Assembly (NCBI GenBank): GCA_011390365.1
Contig: JAABSM010000024.1
Location: 1-45,005 of the forward strand
Direction of reading: 5' to 3'
DNA: 45,005 nucleotides
Source of the DNA: Gammaproteobacteria bacterium
GTDB lineage: Bacteria; Pseudomonadota; Gammaproteobacteria; Chromatiales; Chromatiaceae
The position numbers were made by a program, and so were the translations under genes. The notes under the pieces were generated by a model, which made no database searches, was not told where the DNA came from, and saw only the letters and a list, made by a program, of their open reading frames with translations. Shown here piece by piece: positions 34,547-42,923 of this stretch. Numbering within the stretch: the stretch's first letter is position 1; each line of letters starts with the position of its first letter.

Positions 34547-37500
34547 TCAGCGAAAATCCCGAGAGCGCGCCACCAGCCCACCGAGCATGTCGCTGAAATC
34601 GACCAGACGCCGGGCGACGACGTGGATCACCTCCCCTTCCCGCTGAACCTCGCCCGCCACCGCCAGCAGGCGCGCGCCGAGCAGGGCCTGGCGGTAGCGT
34701 TCGGCGACCCGCTGCCAGATGACCAGGTTGATATGGCCGAATTCGTCCTCCAGGGTGACGAAGGTGACGTTTTTCGCCCCTGGGCGTTGGCGGTTGATGA
34801 CGATGCCGGCGGTGAAGGCCTGGTCGCCGTGGTTCTTGTCGGCGATGCCCTGGGCGGTGCTGACCCCCTTGCGCTTGAGTTGCGGGCGGATCAGGGCCAG
34901 GGGGTGACTGGCGAGGGTGAGGCCGGTGGCGGCGTAGTCGGCGATCACCTGTTCCCCTTCCGACGGGGGATGCAATAAAGGCGTGGTGCGTTCCGGTTCG
35001 TCCTCCACCAGCGGCAGGGTTGGGGCGAGTCCGCTGATGTGCCAGGCGGCCTGGCGGCGATTGCCGGCGAGGCCGCGCAGGGCGTCGGCGGCGGCCAGGG
35101 CCTGACGATCGCCGGCGTCGAGGGCGGCGCGGCGGTGCAGGTCGACCAGCGAGCGAAACGGCCCCGAGGCGCGGCTCTCCGCCAGTTGTCGTCCGCCCCT
35201 TTCCGACAGGCCGCGCACCATGCACAGCCCCAGGCGCAGCGCCGGCTGGGGGCTAGTTTGGGATGGGGCGTATCGGGAGGGGCGTTCCAGGGTGCACTCC
35301 CAGTCGCTGTCGCGCACATCCACCGGGCGCACCTCCACCCCCTGCCGGCGCGCCTCGCCAACCAGCTGGGCCGGGGCGTAGAAGCCCATGGGCTGGCTGT
35401 TGAGGAGGGCGGCGAAGAAGGCTGCGGGGTGGTGACACTTGAGCCAGGCGGAGACGTAGACCAGCAGCGCGAAGCTGGCGGCGTGGGATTCAGGGAAGCC
35501 GTATTCGCCGAAGCCCAGGATCTGGCGATAGATGCGACGGGCGAACTCCTCTTCATAACCCCGTTCGCGCATGCCCTCCACCAGTCGTTGTTCGAACTTC
35601 TCCAGGGTACCGCGCTTGCGCCAGGCGACGATGGAGCGGCGCAACTGATCCGCCTCGCCGGGAGAGAAGCCGGCGGCGACCATCGCCACCTTGATCACCT
35701 GTTCCTGGAAGATGGGCACGCCGAGGGTGCGGCCGAGCACCTGGCGCACCTCTTCGGAGGGGTACTCCACCGCCTCCTTGCCCTGACGCCGCAACAGATA
35801 GGGGTGGACCATGTCGCCCTGAATCGGCCCGGGACGCACCAGCGCCACCTCGATCACCAGATCGTAGAAACAAGCCGGCTTGAGGCGCGGCAGCATCGCC
35901 ATCTGCGCCCGGGACTCGATCTGAAACACGCCGATGGTCTCGCCGCGCTGGATCATGGCGTAGGTCTCGGGGTCTTCCGGGGGGATGTTGTGGAGGCCTA
36001 GGGGAGGGATGAGGGATGAGGGATGAGGGCTGAGTTTCGAGTTCGCGGAATTGCCGGATGCTCTGCGCTTATCCGGCCTACATTCGTCAATCGAAGCAAA
36101 AAGCCCCTCTCCCCGCGGGAGAGGGGTTTGGGGTGAGGGTGCCCTTGCTTTGCCATCGGAGGCCGAACCAAGCTCCGGCATGCCCTCACCCCCGGCCCCT
36201 CTCCCTCGGGGAGAGGGGGGCTTGGTGTTTGGGCCTTGGGGGGCTCGTTTCGTAGGGCGGATAAGCGCAGCGCATCCGCCAGTCGCGGAGTTGCCGGATG
36301 CGCTACGCTTATCCGGCCTACATTTCTCAGTCGAAGCAAAAAGCCCCTCTCCCCGCGGGAGAGGGGTTGGGGTGAGGGCTCGAATGTTGGGTGAAGATCC
36401 CAGGCCGGAATCACTCTCCAATCTCCCCGCCCCCTTCGCAAGCCCCTCTTGCGAAGGAAAATCCAGTATTCGCGCCTCCTGTTCTCGAACCCCATTACCT
36501 CTTCCGAAAAAAGAGGGGCTATCCTCTTCGACACCGCCGGGCAACAGGGACGCCCCGACCGCATTGGCGACGGCCTGTTCTTGCCTGCCCCAGCCATGAT
36601 AGGCATTGAGCATCTCGAAGGCGCGGCGGATGGCGGAGAGCATGCCGAGGGCGAGGCAGTCGACCTTGAGCAGGCCCAGCGCCTCCAGGTCGTTCTTGTC
36701 CCATTGAATCACGGTGCGCCCGGGCATGGCGGCGTTTTCGATGGGGACGAGTTGGGAGAGGGGGCCACGGGAGATGACGAAGCCGCCGACATGTTGGGAG
36801 AGGTGGCGGGGGAAGCCAAGTAGTTGTCGCATCAGGGCGAAGATCATGCGCAGGGTGCGATTGGCGGGGTCGAAGCCCTGTTCGTGCAGCGCCTCGGGGG
36901 CGATGCGTTCGCCGTCCCAGCCGTACAGGGCGGCGATCAGGCGATCGCTCTGGTCGCCATCCATGCCGAACACCCGCGCCAGGTCCCGCAGCGCGCTCTT
37001 GGGGCGGTAGCTGATCACCGTCGCCGCCAGCGCCGCCCGCTCGCGGCCATATTTCCGGTAGATGTACTGAATCACCTCCTCGCGCCGCTGATGCTCGAAA
37101 TCCACGTCGATATCCGGCGGCTCGCCCCGCTCCCTGGAGATGAAGCGCTCGAACAGCATCTCCATGCGCGCCGGGTCGACCTCGGTGATCCCCAGACAGT
37201 AGCAGACCGCGGAGTTGGCCGCCGAGCCCCGCCCCTGGCACAGGATCTCCCGGGAGCGGGCGAAGCGGACGATGTCGTGGACGGTGAGGAAATAGGGTTC
37301 GTAGCTCAGCTCGGCGATCAGCGCCAGTTCGTGCTCCACCAGGCGTCGCACCTTCTCCGGCATGCCCCCGGGCCAGCGCAACCGCGCGCCCTCTTCGGTG
37401 AGCCGCCGCAAATGGTCCGCCGGCGTGGTCCCCGGCGGTACCAGTTCGGCGGGGTATTCGTAACGCAACTCATCCAGGGAGAAGTCGCATAGCTCGGCGA

Positions 37501-38239
37501 TGCGCAGGGTCTCGGCGAGGGCCTCGGCGGGAAACAGGCGCGCGATGTGGTCGCGCTCCCGCAGCCGCCGTTCGCTGTTGTGCTGCACCACCGCCCCCGC
37601 CTCGTGGATGGCCAGGCCATGATGGATGGCGCTGAGGGTATCCAGCAGGGGACGACGCCGGGCGTCGTGCATCAGCGCGCCGCCGCAGGCGACCAGCGGC
37701 AGCCCCGCCACCTCCGCCAGGCAGCGGGCATTGGCGAGGCGCGGTCGGTCCTGGCCGGCGCGGACCTGTTCGACGCCGATCCAGGCGCGCCCGGCAAAGT
37801 GGGTCGCCAACCACTCCGCCGGCTCCCGGTCGCCATCCAGACCCGGCAGCAGGATCGCCAGACATCGTTCCAACCCGGTCAGCAGATCCCCTCGCCACAG
37901 ACGATACTCCCCTTTTGGAGAGCGACGACGACCGCGGGTGATCAACGCCGACAGAGCGCCGTAGCCCTCCCGATCTCGCGCCAGCAGGACCAGCCTCGGC
38001 CCATCCGCGAGCTGGAAGCTGGCCCCGATCAGCAGCTTCAGGCCCAGCGTTTTGGCCTCGCCATGGGCGCGTACCACCCCGGCCAGGGAACACTCGTCGG
38101 TCAGGGCAAGCGCCCCGTAGCCTAGCTCATGGGCGCGCTGGACCAGCTCCTCGGGATGGGAGGCGGCTTGCAGGAAGGTGTAGTTGGAGAGGGCGTAGAG
38201 CTCGGCGTAGCCCGTCCCCGGTGGTGATTCTCTCGTCAT
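34547..38239 (-). CDS. dnaE2: Error-prone DNA polymerase DnaE2 with a repeat-derived insertion
   Basis: C-family polymerase for mutagenic lesion bypass. 1230 residues, about 190 more than usual. Domains: PHP (about 10-280: YAELYALSNYTFLQAASHPEEL), palm with DIDVDFE (about 375-383) and KVDCLALG (Asp near 525), fingers (QIESRAQMAMLPRLKP), tandem helix-hairpin-helix region and a C-terminal OB-fold (about 1130-1220: VTFVTLEDEFGHINLVIW). Residues about 551-747 (36587-35997) are not polymerase sequence: they are in-frame repeats placed between RRAFEMLNAYHGWG and LHNIPPEDPE, which are normally nearly adjacent. The frame stays open, so the protein may work with a long loop. A LexA box lies 10 bases before the ATG. 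The usual imuA-imuB genes are absent next to it. Confidence 0.92.
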   Translation of the reverse strand: MTRESPPGTGYAELYALSNYTFLQAASHPEELVQRAHELGYGALALTDECSLAGVVRAHGEAKTLGLKLLIGASFQLADGPRLVLLARDREGYGALSALITRGRRRSPKGEYRLWRGDLLTGLERCLAILLPGLDGDREPAEWLATHFAGRAWIGVEQVRAGQDRPRLANARCLAEVAGLPLVACGGALMHDARRRPLLDTLSAIHHGLAIHEAGAVVQHNSERRLRERDHIARLFPAEALAETLRIAELCDFSLDELRYEYPAELVPPGTTPADHLRRLTEEGARLRWPGGMPEKVRRLVEHELALIAELSYEPYFLTVHDIVRFARSREILCQGRGSAANSAVCYCLGITEVDPARMEMLFERFISRERGEPPDIDVDFEHQRREEVIQYIYRKYGRERAALAATVISYRPKSALRDLARVFGMDGDQSDRLIAALYGWDGERIAPEALHEQGFDPANRTLRMIFALMRQLLGFPRHLSQHVGGFVISRGPLSQLVPIENAAMPGRTVIQWDKNDLEALGLLKVDCLALGMLSAIRRAFEMLNAYHGWGRQEQAVANAVGASLLPGGVEEDSPSFFGRGNGVREQEARILDFPSQEGLAKGAGRLESDSGLGSSPNIRALTPTPLPRGEGLFASTEKCRPDKRSASGNSATGGCAALIRPTKRAPQGPNTKPPSPRGRGAGGEGMPELGSASDGKARAPSPQTPLPRGEGLFASIDECRPDKRRASGNSANSKLSPHPSSLIPPLGLHNIPPEDPETYAMIQRGETIGVFQIESRAQMAMLPRLKPACFYDLVIEVALVRPGPIQGDMVHPYLLRRQGKEAVEYPSEEVRQVLGRTLGVPIFQEQVIKVAMVAAGFSPGEADQLRRSIVAWRKRGTLEKFEQRLVEGMRERGYEEEFARRIYRQILGFGEYGFPESHAASFALLVYVSAWLKCHHPAAFFAALLNSQPMGFYAPAQLVGEARRQGVEVRPVDVRDSDWECTLERPSRYAPSQTSPQPALRLGLCMVRGLSERGGRQLAESRASGPFRSLVDLHRRAALDAGDRQALAAADALRGLAGNRRQAAWHISGLAPTLPLVEDEPERTTPLLHPPSEGEQVIADYAATGLTLASHPLALIRPQLKRKGVSTAQGIADKNHGDQAFTAGIVINRQRPGAKNVTFVTLEDEFGHINLVIWQRVAERYRQALLGARLLAVAGEVQREGEVIHVVARRLVDFSDMLGGLVARSRDFR
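35997..36587. repeat. Repeat-derived insertion inside dnaE2 (about 590 bp, in frame)
   Basis: The stretch holds three CCCTCTCCC hairpins (about 36102-36138, 36182-36220 inverted, 36342-36377), three GGATAAGCG..CGCATCC hairpins (36053-36078, 36256-36280, 36293-36318) and a GAGGGAT heptamer run (36003-36030). Two roughly 95-bp blocks, 36043-36138 and 36283-36377, are direct copies offset by 240 bp, exactly 80 codons. No stop codon arises in the dnaE2 frame. Boundaries were placed where polymerase sequence stops and restarts. Confidence 0.85.
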
Positions 38240-38246
38240 GCGGTGC

Positions 38247-38272
38247 CTATACTGTCTTTATTGACAGTATAG
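38247..38272 (-). promoter_or_regulatory. LexA (SOS) box over the dnaE2 promoter
   Basis: A perfect 26-bp palindrome with 10-bp arms (CTATACTGTC) and the core TACTGT-N8-ACAGTA at 38250-38269, the enterobacterial-type SOS box. On the minus strand TATACT (38271-38266) can serve as a -10 and TTGCTG (38293-38288) as a -35 with a 16-base spacer, so LexA would sit on the -10 and start site. The ATG of dnaE2 begins at 38239. Confidence 0.9.
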
Positions 38273-38560
38273 CCTAGCGAAGCCGACCAGCAAATGGCGA
38301 CGACCCCCTTCAAGCTAACGAGCGCGGCGGTAGCATGCAAAGCCGACTTGCCGGACGGGGCTTGCAGCCCCGTCCACACCGTTATCCGCGGGCAATGCGG
38401 TTGCGCTGGGGAATATCGATAAAGATGGGGAGGGGTGTGCAATACCCGTCCCACGGCCGGAATCGAACGCAGCACTGCCAGTCCTTCAAGGACTGGCAGC
38501 GCTACAGTGCGCCATGAAAACAGCCCCTATCCACAATGCGCTGGTTTCGAGAAGAACCCG
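38273..38560. other. Intergenic stretch with two hairpins upstream of dnaE2
   Basis: Besides the dnaE2 promoter it carries GGACGGGGCT-TGC-AGCCCCGTCC (38353-38375) and CTGCCAGTCC-TTCAA-GGACTGGCAG (38475-38499). The second shares its AGTCC-loop-GGACT core with the hairpin after tpsB. No gene is supported; short open frames here pass straight through the hairpins. Confidence 0.6.
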
Positions 38561-39133
38561 TCAAAGCTCCAACTCTCCGCCGGAGGGGGCTGGCTGTTCT
38601 GGCTGCGCCGGCTTCTCTTTGCCCTGAATCGCCTCCACCGCGTCGCCGGTAGCCTCCTTGGTCGCGTTCCAGCCCTTTTTCGTCTTGTCCACGGTCCAGT
38701 CCGCCGCCTTGCCGGCATGCTCCTTGGTACTGCCCCAGACCTCGCCCGCCCCCTCCTTGGTGTTCTCCCAACCCTTCTTGCTCTTGTCCGCGGTCCAGTC
38801 GGCAGCCTTGCCGCTGTTCTCTTTGGTGGCATCCCAGGCCTCGCCGGCGCCCTGCTTGCTCTTGTCCCAGCCCGTCTTGCCCTTGTCAGCGGTCCAGTCC
38901 GCGGCCGTGCCAACACCTTCCTTGGTGGCGTTGTAGCCCATCTTCGCCTTTTCGCCCGTCCACTCGGCGGCCTTGCCGGCGTGCTCCTTGGTGCTGTCCC
39001 ACACCTCGCCGGCGGCGTCGCCGATCTTGTCGAGCATACCCGGCTCTTCCGCATGAACGGCCATGGGGACCGTCAGCACAAGAGAGAGGGAAAAGAGTGA
39101 AATCGCGCCAGTCAATGGTTTTCTGGTGATCAT
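38561..39133 (-). CDS. Exported LEA-like 11-residue-repeat protein
   Basis: 190 residues. A signal peptide (about 1-28: [20 protein letters not shown]) should carry it to the periplasm. The rest is a run of 11-residue repeats such as [22 protein letters not shown] and [11 protein letters not shown], rich in Ala, Lys, Gly and Glu with regular Trp. This is the late-embryogenesis-abundant (group 3) style: disordered when wet, helical on drying, linked to stress tolerance in other organisms. The tail is Pro/Glu-rich. ATG at 39133 starts the signal peptide; longer frames upstream are the shadow of rnt. It is divergent from rnt. Function is inferred from repeat style only. Confidence 0.8.
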   Translation of the reverse strand: MITRKPLTGAISLFSLSLVLTVPMAVHAEEPGMLDKIGDAAGEVWDSTKEHAGKAAEWTGEKAKMGYNATKEGVGTAADWTADKGKTGWDKSKQGAGEAWDATKENSGKAADWTADKSKKGWENTKEGAGEVWGSTKEHAGKAADWTVDKTKKGWNATKEATGDAVEAIQGKEKPAQPEQPAPSGGELEL

Positions 39134-39286
39134 TTCGTTTCTCGAATGGTTGTCGTTAAGGGTTTCCATCGGCCTGGGGCGAGCACAATCGCTTCGTTCC
39201 ACTCCCCCTGCGCGGCTGTACCAGGCGCATGCGCCAAAGACGATACCCGCTGTACCCAGGCCTTCCTGTCGCTTACCATAACAGAG

Positions 39287-39928
39287 ATGGACGAACAAAA
39301 CGTAACCCCCCTTCTCAAGAATCGCTTTCGCGGCTTTCTGCCGGTAGTAGTGGATGTGGAGACCGGCGGCTTCAATCCCCAGACCGACGCCCTGCTGGAA
39401 GTGGCGGCGGTGATCATCGGCATGGACGAGAACGGCGCGCTTCATCCGGCGGAGACCGTCGCCTGCCATGTGACGCCCTTCGAGGGGGCGCGCCTGGAGC
39501 CCGCCGCACTCAAGTTCACCGGCATCGACCCCCATAACCCACTGCGCGGCGCGGTGGGCGAGCGGGAGGCGCTGAGCCAGATCGCCCAGCCGATCCGCCG
39601 GGCGGTGAAGGCGAACGGCTGCAATCGGGCGATCCTGGTAGGCCACAACGCCGCCTTCGATCTCAACTTCATCAACGCGGCGGTGGAGCGCAGCGGCTTC
39701 AAGCGCAACCCGTTCCACCCCTTCAGCACCTTCGACACCGTCTCCCTGGCGGGGCTCGCCTATGGCCAGACGGTGCTGGCGCGGGCGATGCAGGCGGCGG
39801 GTCTGGAGTGGGACAACGACCAGGCCCACTCGGCGATCTACGACGCCGAAAAGACGGCGGAGCTGTTCTGCCGCATCGTCAATCGCTGGGACCGGGTCGG
39901 AGTGCATTCAGCGACGGATTCGTTATAA
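39287..39928 (+). CDS. rnt: Ribonuclease T
   Basis: DEDD-family 3'-5' exoribonuclease that trims tRNA and other stable RNA ends; a gammaproteobacterial enzyme. 213 residues. All DEDD residues are visible: [10 protein letters not shown] (Asp, Glu), [10 protein letters not shown] (Asp) and [12 protein letters not shown] (His, Asp). ATG 39287 gives the normal N-terminus; the frame extends 47 codons further upstream but with no family sequence. It is divergent from the LEA-like gene. A TATAAT lies over its stop codon and may serve the next gene. Confidence 0.95.
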   Translation: MDEQNVTPLLKNRFRGFLPVVVDVETGGFNPQTDALLEVAAVIIGMDENGALHPAETVACHVTPFEGARLEPAALKFTGIDPHNPLRGAVGEREALSQIAQPIRRAVKANGCNRAILVGHNAAFDLNFINAAVERSGFKRNPFHPFSTFDTVSLAGLAYGQTVLARAMQAAGLEWDNDQAHSAIYDAEKTAELFCRIVNRWDRVGVHSATDSL

Positions 39929-39961
39929 TCCCTGAAAAAGCATCATCGCTCTGGAGTCATC

Positions 39962-41089
39962 ATGCACAAGGTCACTATCGTAGGCGCGGGCTTCGCCGCC
40001 CTCACCGCCGCGCGCAAGCTGCGCAAACTCAACCCCCAGGCGCAGATCACCCTGGTCTCGCCGCGCCCGGAGTTCATCTACCTGCCGAGCCTGATCTGGA
40101 TCCCCTCCGGGCTGCGTCAGCCGGACGATCTGGTGGTACCGCTGAAGAACTTCTTCCGCAAGCATCGCATCGACCACCACCCCGGCAGCGCCGCCGCCCT
40201 GAAGGATGGCGGCCGCACCCTGGTCACGGATAACGGCGAGATCGCCAACGACGGCCTGATCATCGCCTCCGGCGGCCGCTTCATCAAGAAACTGCCGGGC
40301 ATCGAGCATGTCATCACCCCCTGCGAAGGCATCCCCGCGGCGGTGGCGATTCGCGACCGGCTGGCGGCGATGGAGAGCGGAACCATCGCCCTGGGTTTCG
40401 CCGGCAACCCCAAGGAGCCCACCGCGATGCGCGGCGGCCCCATGTTCGAGTTCCTGTTCGGCATCGACAGCCTGCTCCGTAAACAAAACCGCCGCGACCG
40501 TTTCAAGCTGATCTTCTTCAGCCCCGCCCCCTCGCCGGGCAATCGTCTCGGTCCCAAGGCGGTGGAGGGCTTGCTCAAGGAGATGAGGAAGCGGGATATC
40601 GAGACCCACCTGGGCCACAAGATGAAGGGCTTCACCGAGAAGAGCGTGATCACCGAGGGGGGCGAGTTCGCATCGGACCTGACCCTGTTCATGCCCGGCA
40701 TGACCGGCAATGTCTGGTTCGATGACACCGAGCTGCCCCGCTCCGAGGGTGGCCTGGTGCGCGCCGACGGCCAGTGCCGGGTGGAGGGCATGGAGCGGGT
40801 CTACGTGGCCGGCGACTCCGGCAGCTTCCCCGGTCCGGACTGGATGCCGAAGCAGGCCCACATGGCCGACCTGCAAGCCGCCGCCGCCGCCGCCAACCTC
40901 AACGCCGAACTCAATGGAGCATCACCCAGCGAGAGCTTCAAGGTCGAGCTGATGTGTATCGTCGACAGCAACGACAGCGGCATGCTGGTGGCCCGCACCC
41001 CAACGCGCAACATCGTCGCCCCCAGCTTGCGACTGTTTCACTGGACCAAGCGGTTTTTCGAATGGTGGTATCTGAGGGCTTATCGTTGA
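39962..41089 (+). CDS. SQR-like FAD-dependent oxidoreductase
   Basis: 375-residue flavoprotein of the sulfide:quinone oxidoreductase / type II NADH dehydrogenase group. The FAD-binding loop is VGAGFAALTAAR near the N-terminus and the second FAD motif VYVAGDSG is near residue 278. It has only three cysteines (121, 272, 332). SQRs use cysteines for sulfide oxidation, so the count is suggestive, but spacing cannot be checked by eye. The C-terminal HWTKRFFEWWYLRAYR is aromatic and basic and may be an amphipathic membrane anchor. ATG preceded by GGAG. Substrate unproven. Confidence 0.8.
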   Translation: MHKVTIVGAGFAALTAARKLRKLNPQAQITLVSPRPEFIYLPSLIWIPSGLRQPDDLVVPLKNFFRKHRIDHHPGSAAALKDGGRTLVTDNGEIANDGLIIASGGRFIKKLPGIEHVITPCEGIPAAVAIRDRLAAMESGTIALGFAGNPKEPTAMRGGPMFEFLFGIDSLLRKQNRRDRFKLIFFSPAPSPGNRLGPKAVEGLLKEMRKRDIETHLGHKMKGFTEKSVITEGGEFASDLTLFMPGMTGNVWFDDTELPRSEGGLVRADGQCRVEGMERVYVAGDSGSFPGPDWMPKQAHMADLQAAAAAANLNAELNGASPSESFKVELMCIVDSNDSGMLVARTPTRNIVAPSLRLFHWTKRFFEWWYLRAYR

Positions 41090-41115
41090 GCCCAATAAGA
41101 ACGTGAGTTATCGCA

Positions 41116-41400
41116 GTGGATTTCGAGTGGGATGACAGCAAGGCTCAAGCGAATGAACTCAAGCATGGGGTTGGCTTCGACGAGGCCTCCACCATTTTTG
41201 GAGATCCGCTTGAACTCACCATTTCCGACCCCGATCACTCCATCGGTGAATTTCGATTTCTCAGCATAGGGCGATCCATCGATGGAAATCTCCTGTTAGT
41301 CTCCTACACTGAACGACACCCGAACAAGATCCGCATAATCAGTGCCAGGCCGGCAACAAAACGAGAGTTCAAACACTATGAGAGACGCCAAAGCAGATAA
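41116..41400 (+). CDS. brnT: BrnT-family toxin
   Basis: 94-residue ribonuclease toxin of the RelE-like BrnT family. The opening FEWDDSKAQANELKHGVGF, with DEASTIFGDP and the C-terminal RIISARPATKREFKHYE, is the family signature. The start is GTG at 41116. The next gene overlaps its 3' end and is the likely antitoxin, although BrnA antitoxins are CopG-like and this partner looks different. Toxins of this kind cut mRNA and are held off by the antitoxin, which also represses the operon. 26 bp after the flavoprotein gene. Confidence 0.9.
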   Translation: MDFEWDDSKAQANELKHGVGFDEASTIFGDPLELTISDPDHSIGEFRFLSIGRSIDGNLLLVSYTERHPNKIRIISARPATKREFKHYERRQSR

Positions 41401-41581
41401 CGACTTGCGAGCGGAATATGACTTCACCAACGGCGTACGCGGCAAACACTTCAAGGCGTACCAAGAAGGCACCAATGTGGTCGTTATCGCTCCAGAATTA
41501 CACAAGCTATTTCCTGACTCCGAATCGGTAAACCAGGCATTGGCGGCATACGCCAGGGAGCATCATTTGATTGATGCATAA
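41378..41581 (+). CDS. Probable antitoxin partner of BrnT
   Basis: 67 residues. The ATG at 41378 lies inside the 3' end of brnT, the usual toxin-antitoxin overlap. The sequence LRAEYDFTNGVRGKHFKAYQEGTNVVVIAPELHKLFPDSESVNQAL contains a motif (YDF-NGVRGK) seen in small antitoxin-like proteins paired with several toxin families. It is not clearly the CopG-like BrnA. A longer frame from 41342 is possible but has a poorer start. Neutralisation of BrnT is inferred from overlap. Confidence 0.7.
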   Translation: MRDAKADNDLRAEYDFTNGVRGKHFKAYQEGTNVVVIAPELHKLFPDSESVNQALAAYAREHHLIDA

Positions 41582-41615
41582 CTTTTGCGTCGGCGCTGAA
41601 ATCTACCGAACAACG

Positions 41616-41861
41616 ATGAGCAAACAGGAAAAAACCCTCGCCGCGATCTTCCACGACCCGCCCAGCTCCAACATCCACTGGCGGGACGTGGAGTCGCTGC
41701 TCAACCACCTGAACGCGGAGATCGTAGCCCACGGCGCCCAACTTCACGTTACCGTCAACGGCGTGGAGGGGATGCTCCACCGCCCCCATCACGGGGCCAC
41801 TCTCAGCAAGGCGGAGATTCGGCATTTACGGGAGTTTTTAGCGGCTTGCGGGATATCGTAG
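41616..41861 (+). CDS. HicA-family toxin-like protein
   Basis: 81 residues. The pattern TLAAIFHDPPSSNIHWRDVESLLNHL, then GAQLHVTVNGVEGMLHRPHHG and a REFLAACGI end, fits the HicA double-stranded-RNA-binding toxin fold (HRPH carries the expected histidine). HicA is normally followed or preceded by HicB; none is here, so it is an orphan or has lost its partner. ATG 41616 is preferred over 41571, which would add 15 non-family residues. 34 bp after the antitoxin gene. Confidence 0.75.
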   Translation: MSKQEKTLAAIFHDPPSSNIHWRDVESLLNHLNAEIVAHGAQLHVTVNGVEGMLHRPHHGATLSKAEIRHLREFLAACGIS

Positions 41862-41866
41862 GGACA

Positions 41867-41891
41867 GGCGGATAAGGGTAGCACATCCGCC
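41867..41891. repeat. GGCGGATAAG..ATCCGCC hairpin repeat
   Basis: GGCGGATAAGGGTAGCACATCCGCC, a slightly decayed copy of the family seen at 36256-36280 (GGCGGATAAGCGCAGCGCATCCGCC is 25 bases with GGCGGAT/ATCCGCC arms) and twice more in dnaE2. It starts 5 bp after the HicA-like gene. Confidence 0.7.
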
Positions 41892-41933
41892 AAAACTCCA
41901 AGTTTACTCTTCAGCACAACTTACGAACCATAT

Positions 41934-42689
41934 CTATGGCCAGACACTCGGATTTTCCTCTACGAGCTCAAGCCGATAAGAGCTATGGGTATGCTTTACA
42001 ATCCCCACATTTGGACATATCCAATCCATGGATTGTGAACTCCCACTATTGCTTACCAATTGAATGCAACCGGAATAGAAACCAGCAGGCACAACCACAT
42101 CCTCGACAACACCATAGCTTTTACTTGAAACATTATATGAAACAGATGTTTGGCCATCATTGTTTGTGATGGAAGTATAGCTCTGCCCCCAACTAGCTCC
42201 GGGTATAACTGGGTATGGCATATATAAGTAACCAAGCTCCCCTGTTGCATCAGAATAATAAGAATTCTCGACAGTTAGCACCCATGACTCCCCATTATGC
42301 GAATATGACCTATAGCCGATATAATACAAACCATCCTCTTTTTCCTGATAGTAATATTCATATCGACTTTGATACGACTGACCTTCATATTCAAATGCCC
42401 AATATTCTACCTTTAAAGTACACTCTACACCTTCAAAAATCGCCGTCGAAAAAGACACCCAACGATAAAAAGGATCCACAGGTTCGTGATAGTGGGTAGC
42501 TAGAAGTTTAAGGTTTTTTTTTGGAAACCATACTCCCTGCTCCACTACCCCACAAGAATTTTCTTCCAAATCGGCTACCCGATCCCGAAGATCCGTAATT
42601 GCCGGACCAACATTTATTGCTTCAGCTAATACCTGGGCCGCTGCAACACTAAATACAAATCCCATGACAATAAAAATGCGCTTCACCAT
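41934..42689 (-). CDS. Secreted hypothetical protein, AT-rich orphan
   Basis: 251 residues. I do not recognise a family. It begins with a signal peptide (about 1-22: MVKRIFIVMGFVFSVAAAQV LAEA region), followed by a short coiled-coil-like stretch (ITDLRDRVADLEENS) and then a Tyr/Ser-rich beta-type domain with few charged clusters (YWAFEYEGQSYQSRYEYYY). Four cysteines are spread through the mature part. A ribosome site (GGGGG) stands before the ATG. Its base composition is much lower in GC than its neighbours, so it was probably acquired. No partner genes. It may be an envelope or exported protein. Confidence 0.7.
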   Translation of the reverse strand: MVKRIFIVMGFVFSVAAAQVLAEAINVGPAITDLRDRVADLEENSCGVVEQGVWFPKKNLKLLATHYHEPVDPFYRWVSFSTAIFEGVECTLKVEYWAFEYEGQSYQSRYEYYYQEKEDGLYYIGYRSYSHNGESWVLTVENSYYSDATGELGYLYMPYPVIPGASWGQSYTSITNNDGQTSVSYNVSSKSYGVVEDVVVPAGFYSGCIQLVSNSGSSQSMDWICPNVGIVKHTHSSYRLELVEENPSVWP

Positions 42690-42923
42690 CTATAACCCCC
42701 ATACAGATTCATTATATCAAATAAGCCAATAAAGATGACCTTATACCACCCTTTAAAATTCGTCGCAACTCCGTCGGCCCTGGGATCCTGGGGCACTCGA
42801 CAATAGCCGCCTTGCCCGGACAAAACGCTCTAGAACCTGGAGTTTACCCTCCATTTACTCATCCATTTACCCCTCGGTTTTCTCTACGTGCGCCATCCTG
42901 GCCATAAATGACACGAAACGACC

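Noticed and set aside
35039-36001. 320-codon plus-strand frame inside dnaE2
   Set aside because: Antisense shadow of conserved polymerase domains.
38236-38475. 79-codon minus-strand frame upstream of dnaE2
   Set aside because: It covers the LexA box and a repeat hairpin; no ribosome site or family.
39134-39907. Upstream extension of the LEA-like gene
   Set aside because: The frame is open but antisense to rnt; the signal peptide at 39133 marks the true start.
39924-39929. TATAAT as promoter of the flavoprotein gene
   Set aside because: The -10 is good but no acceptable -35 is seen at 16-18 bases, and it overlaps the rnt stop; kept only as a remark.
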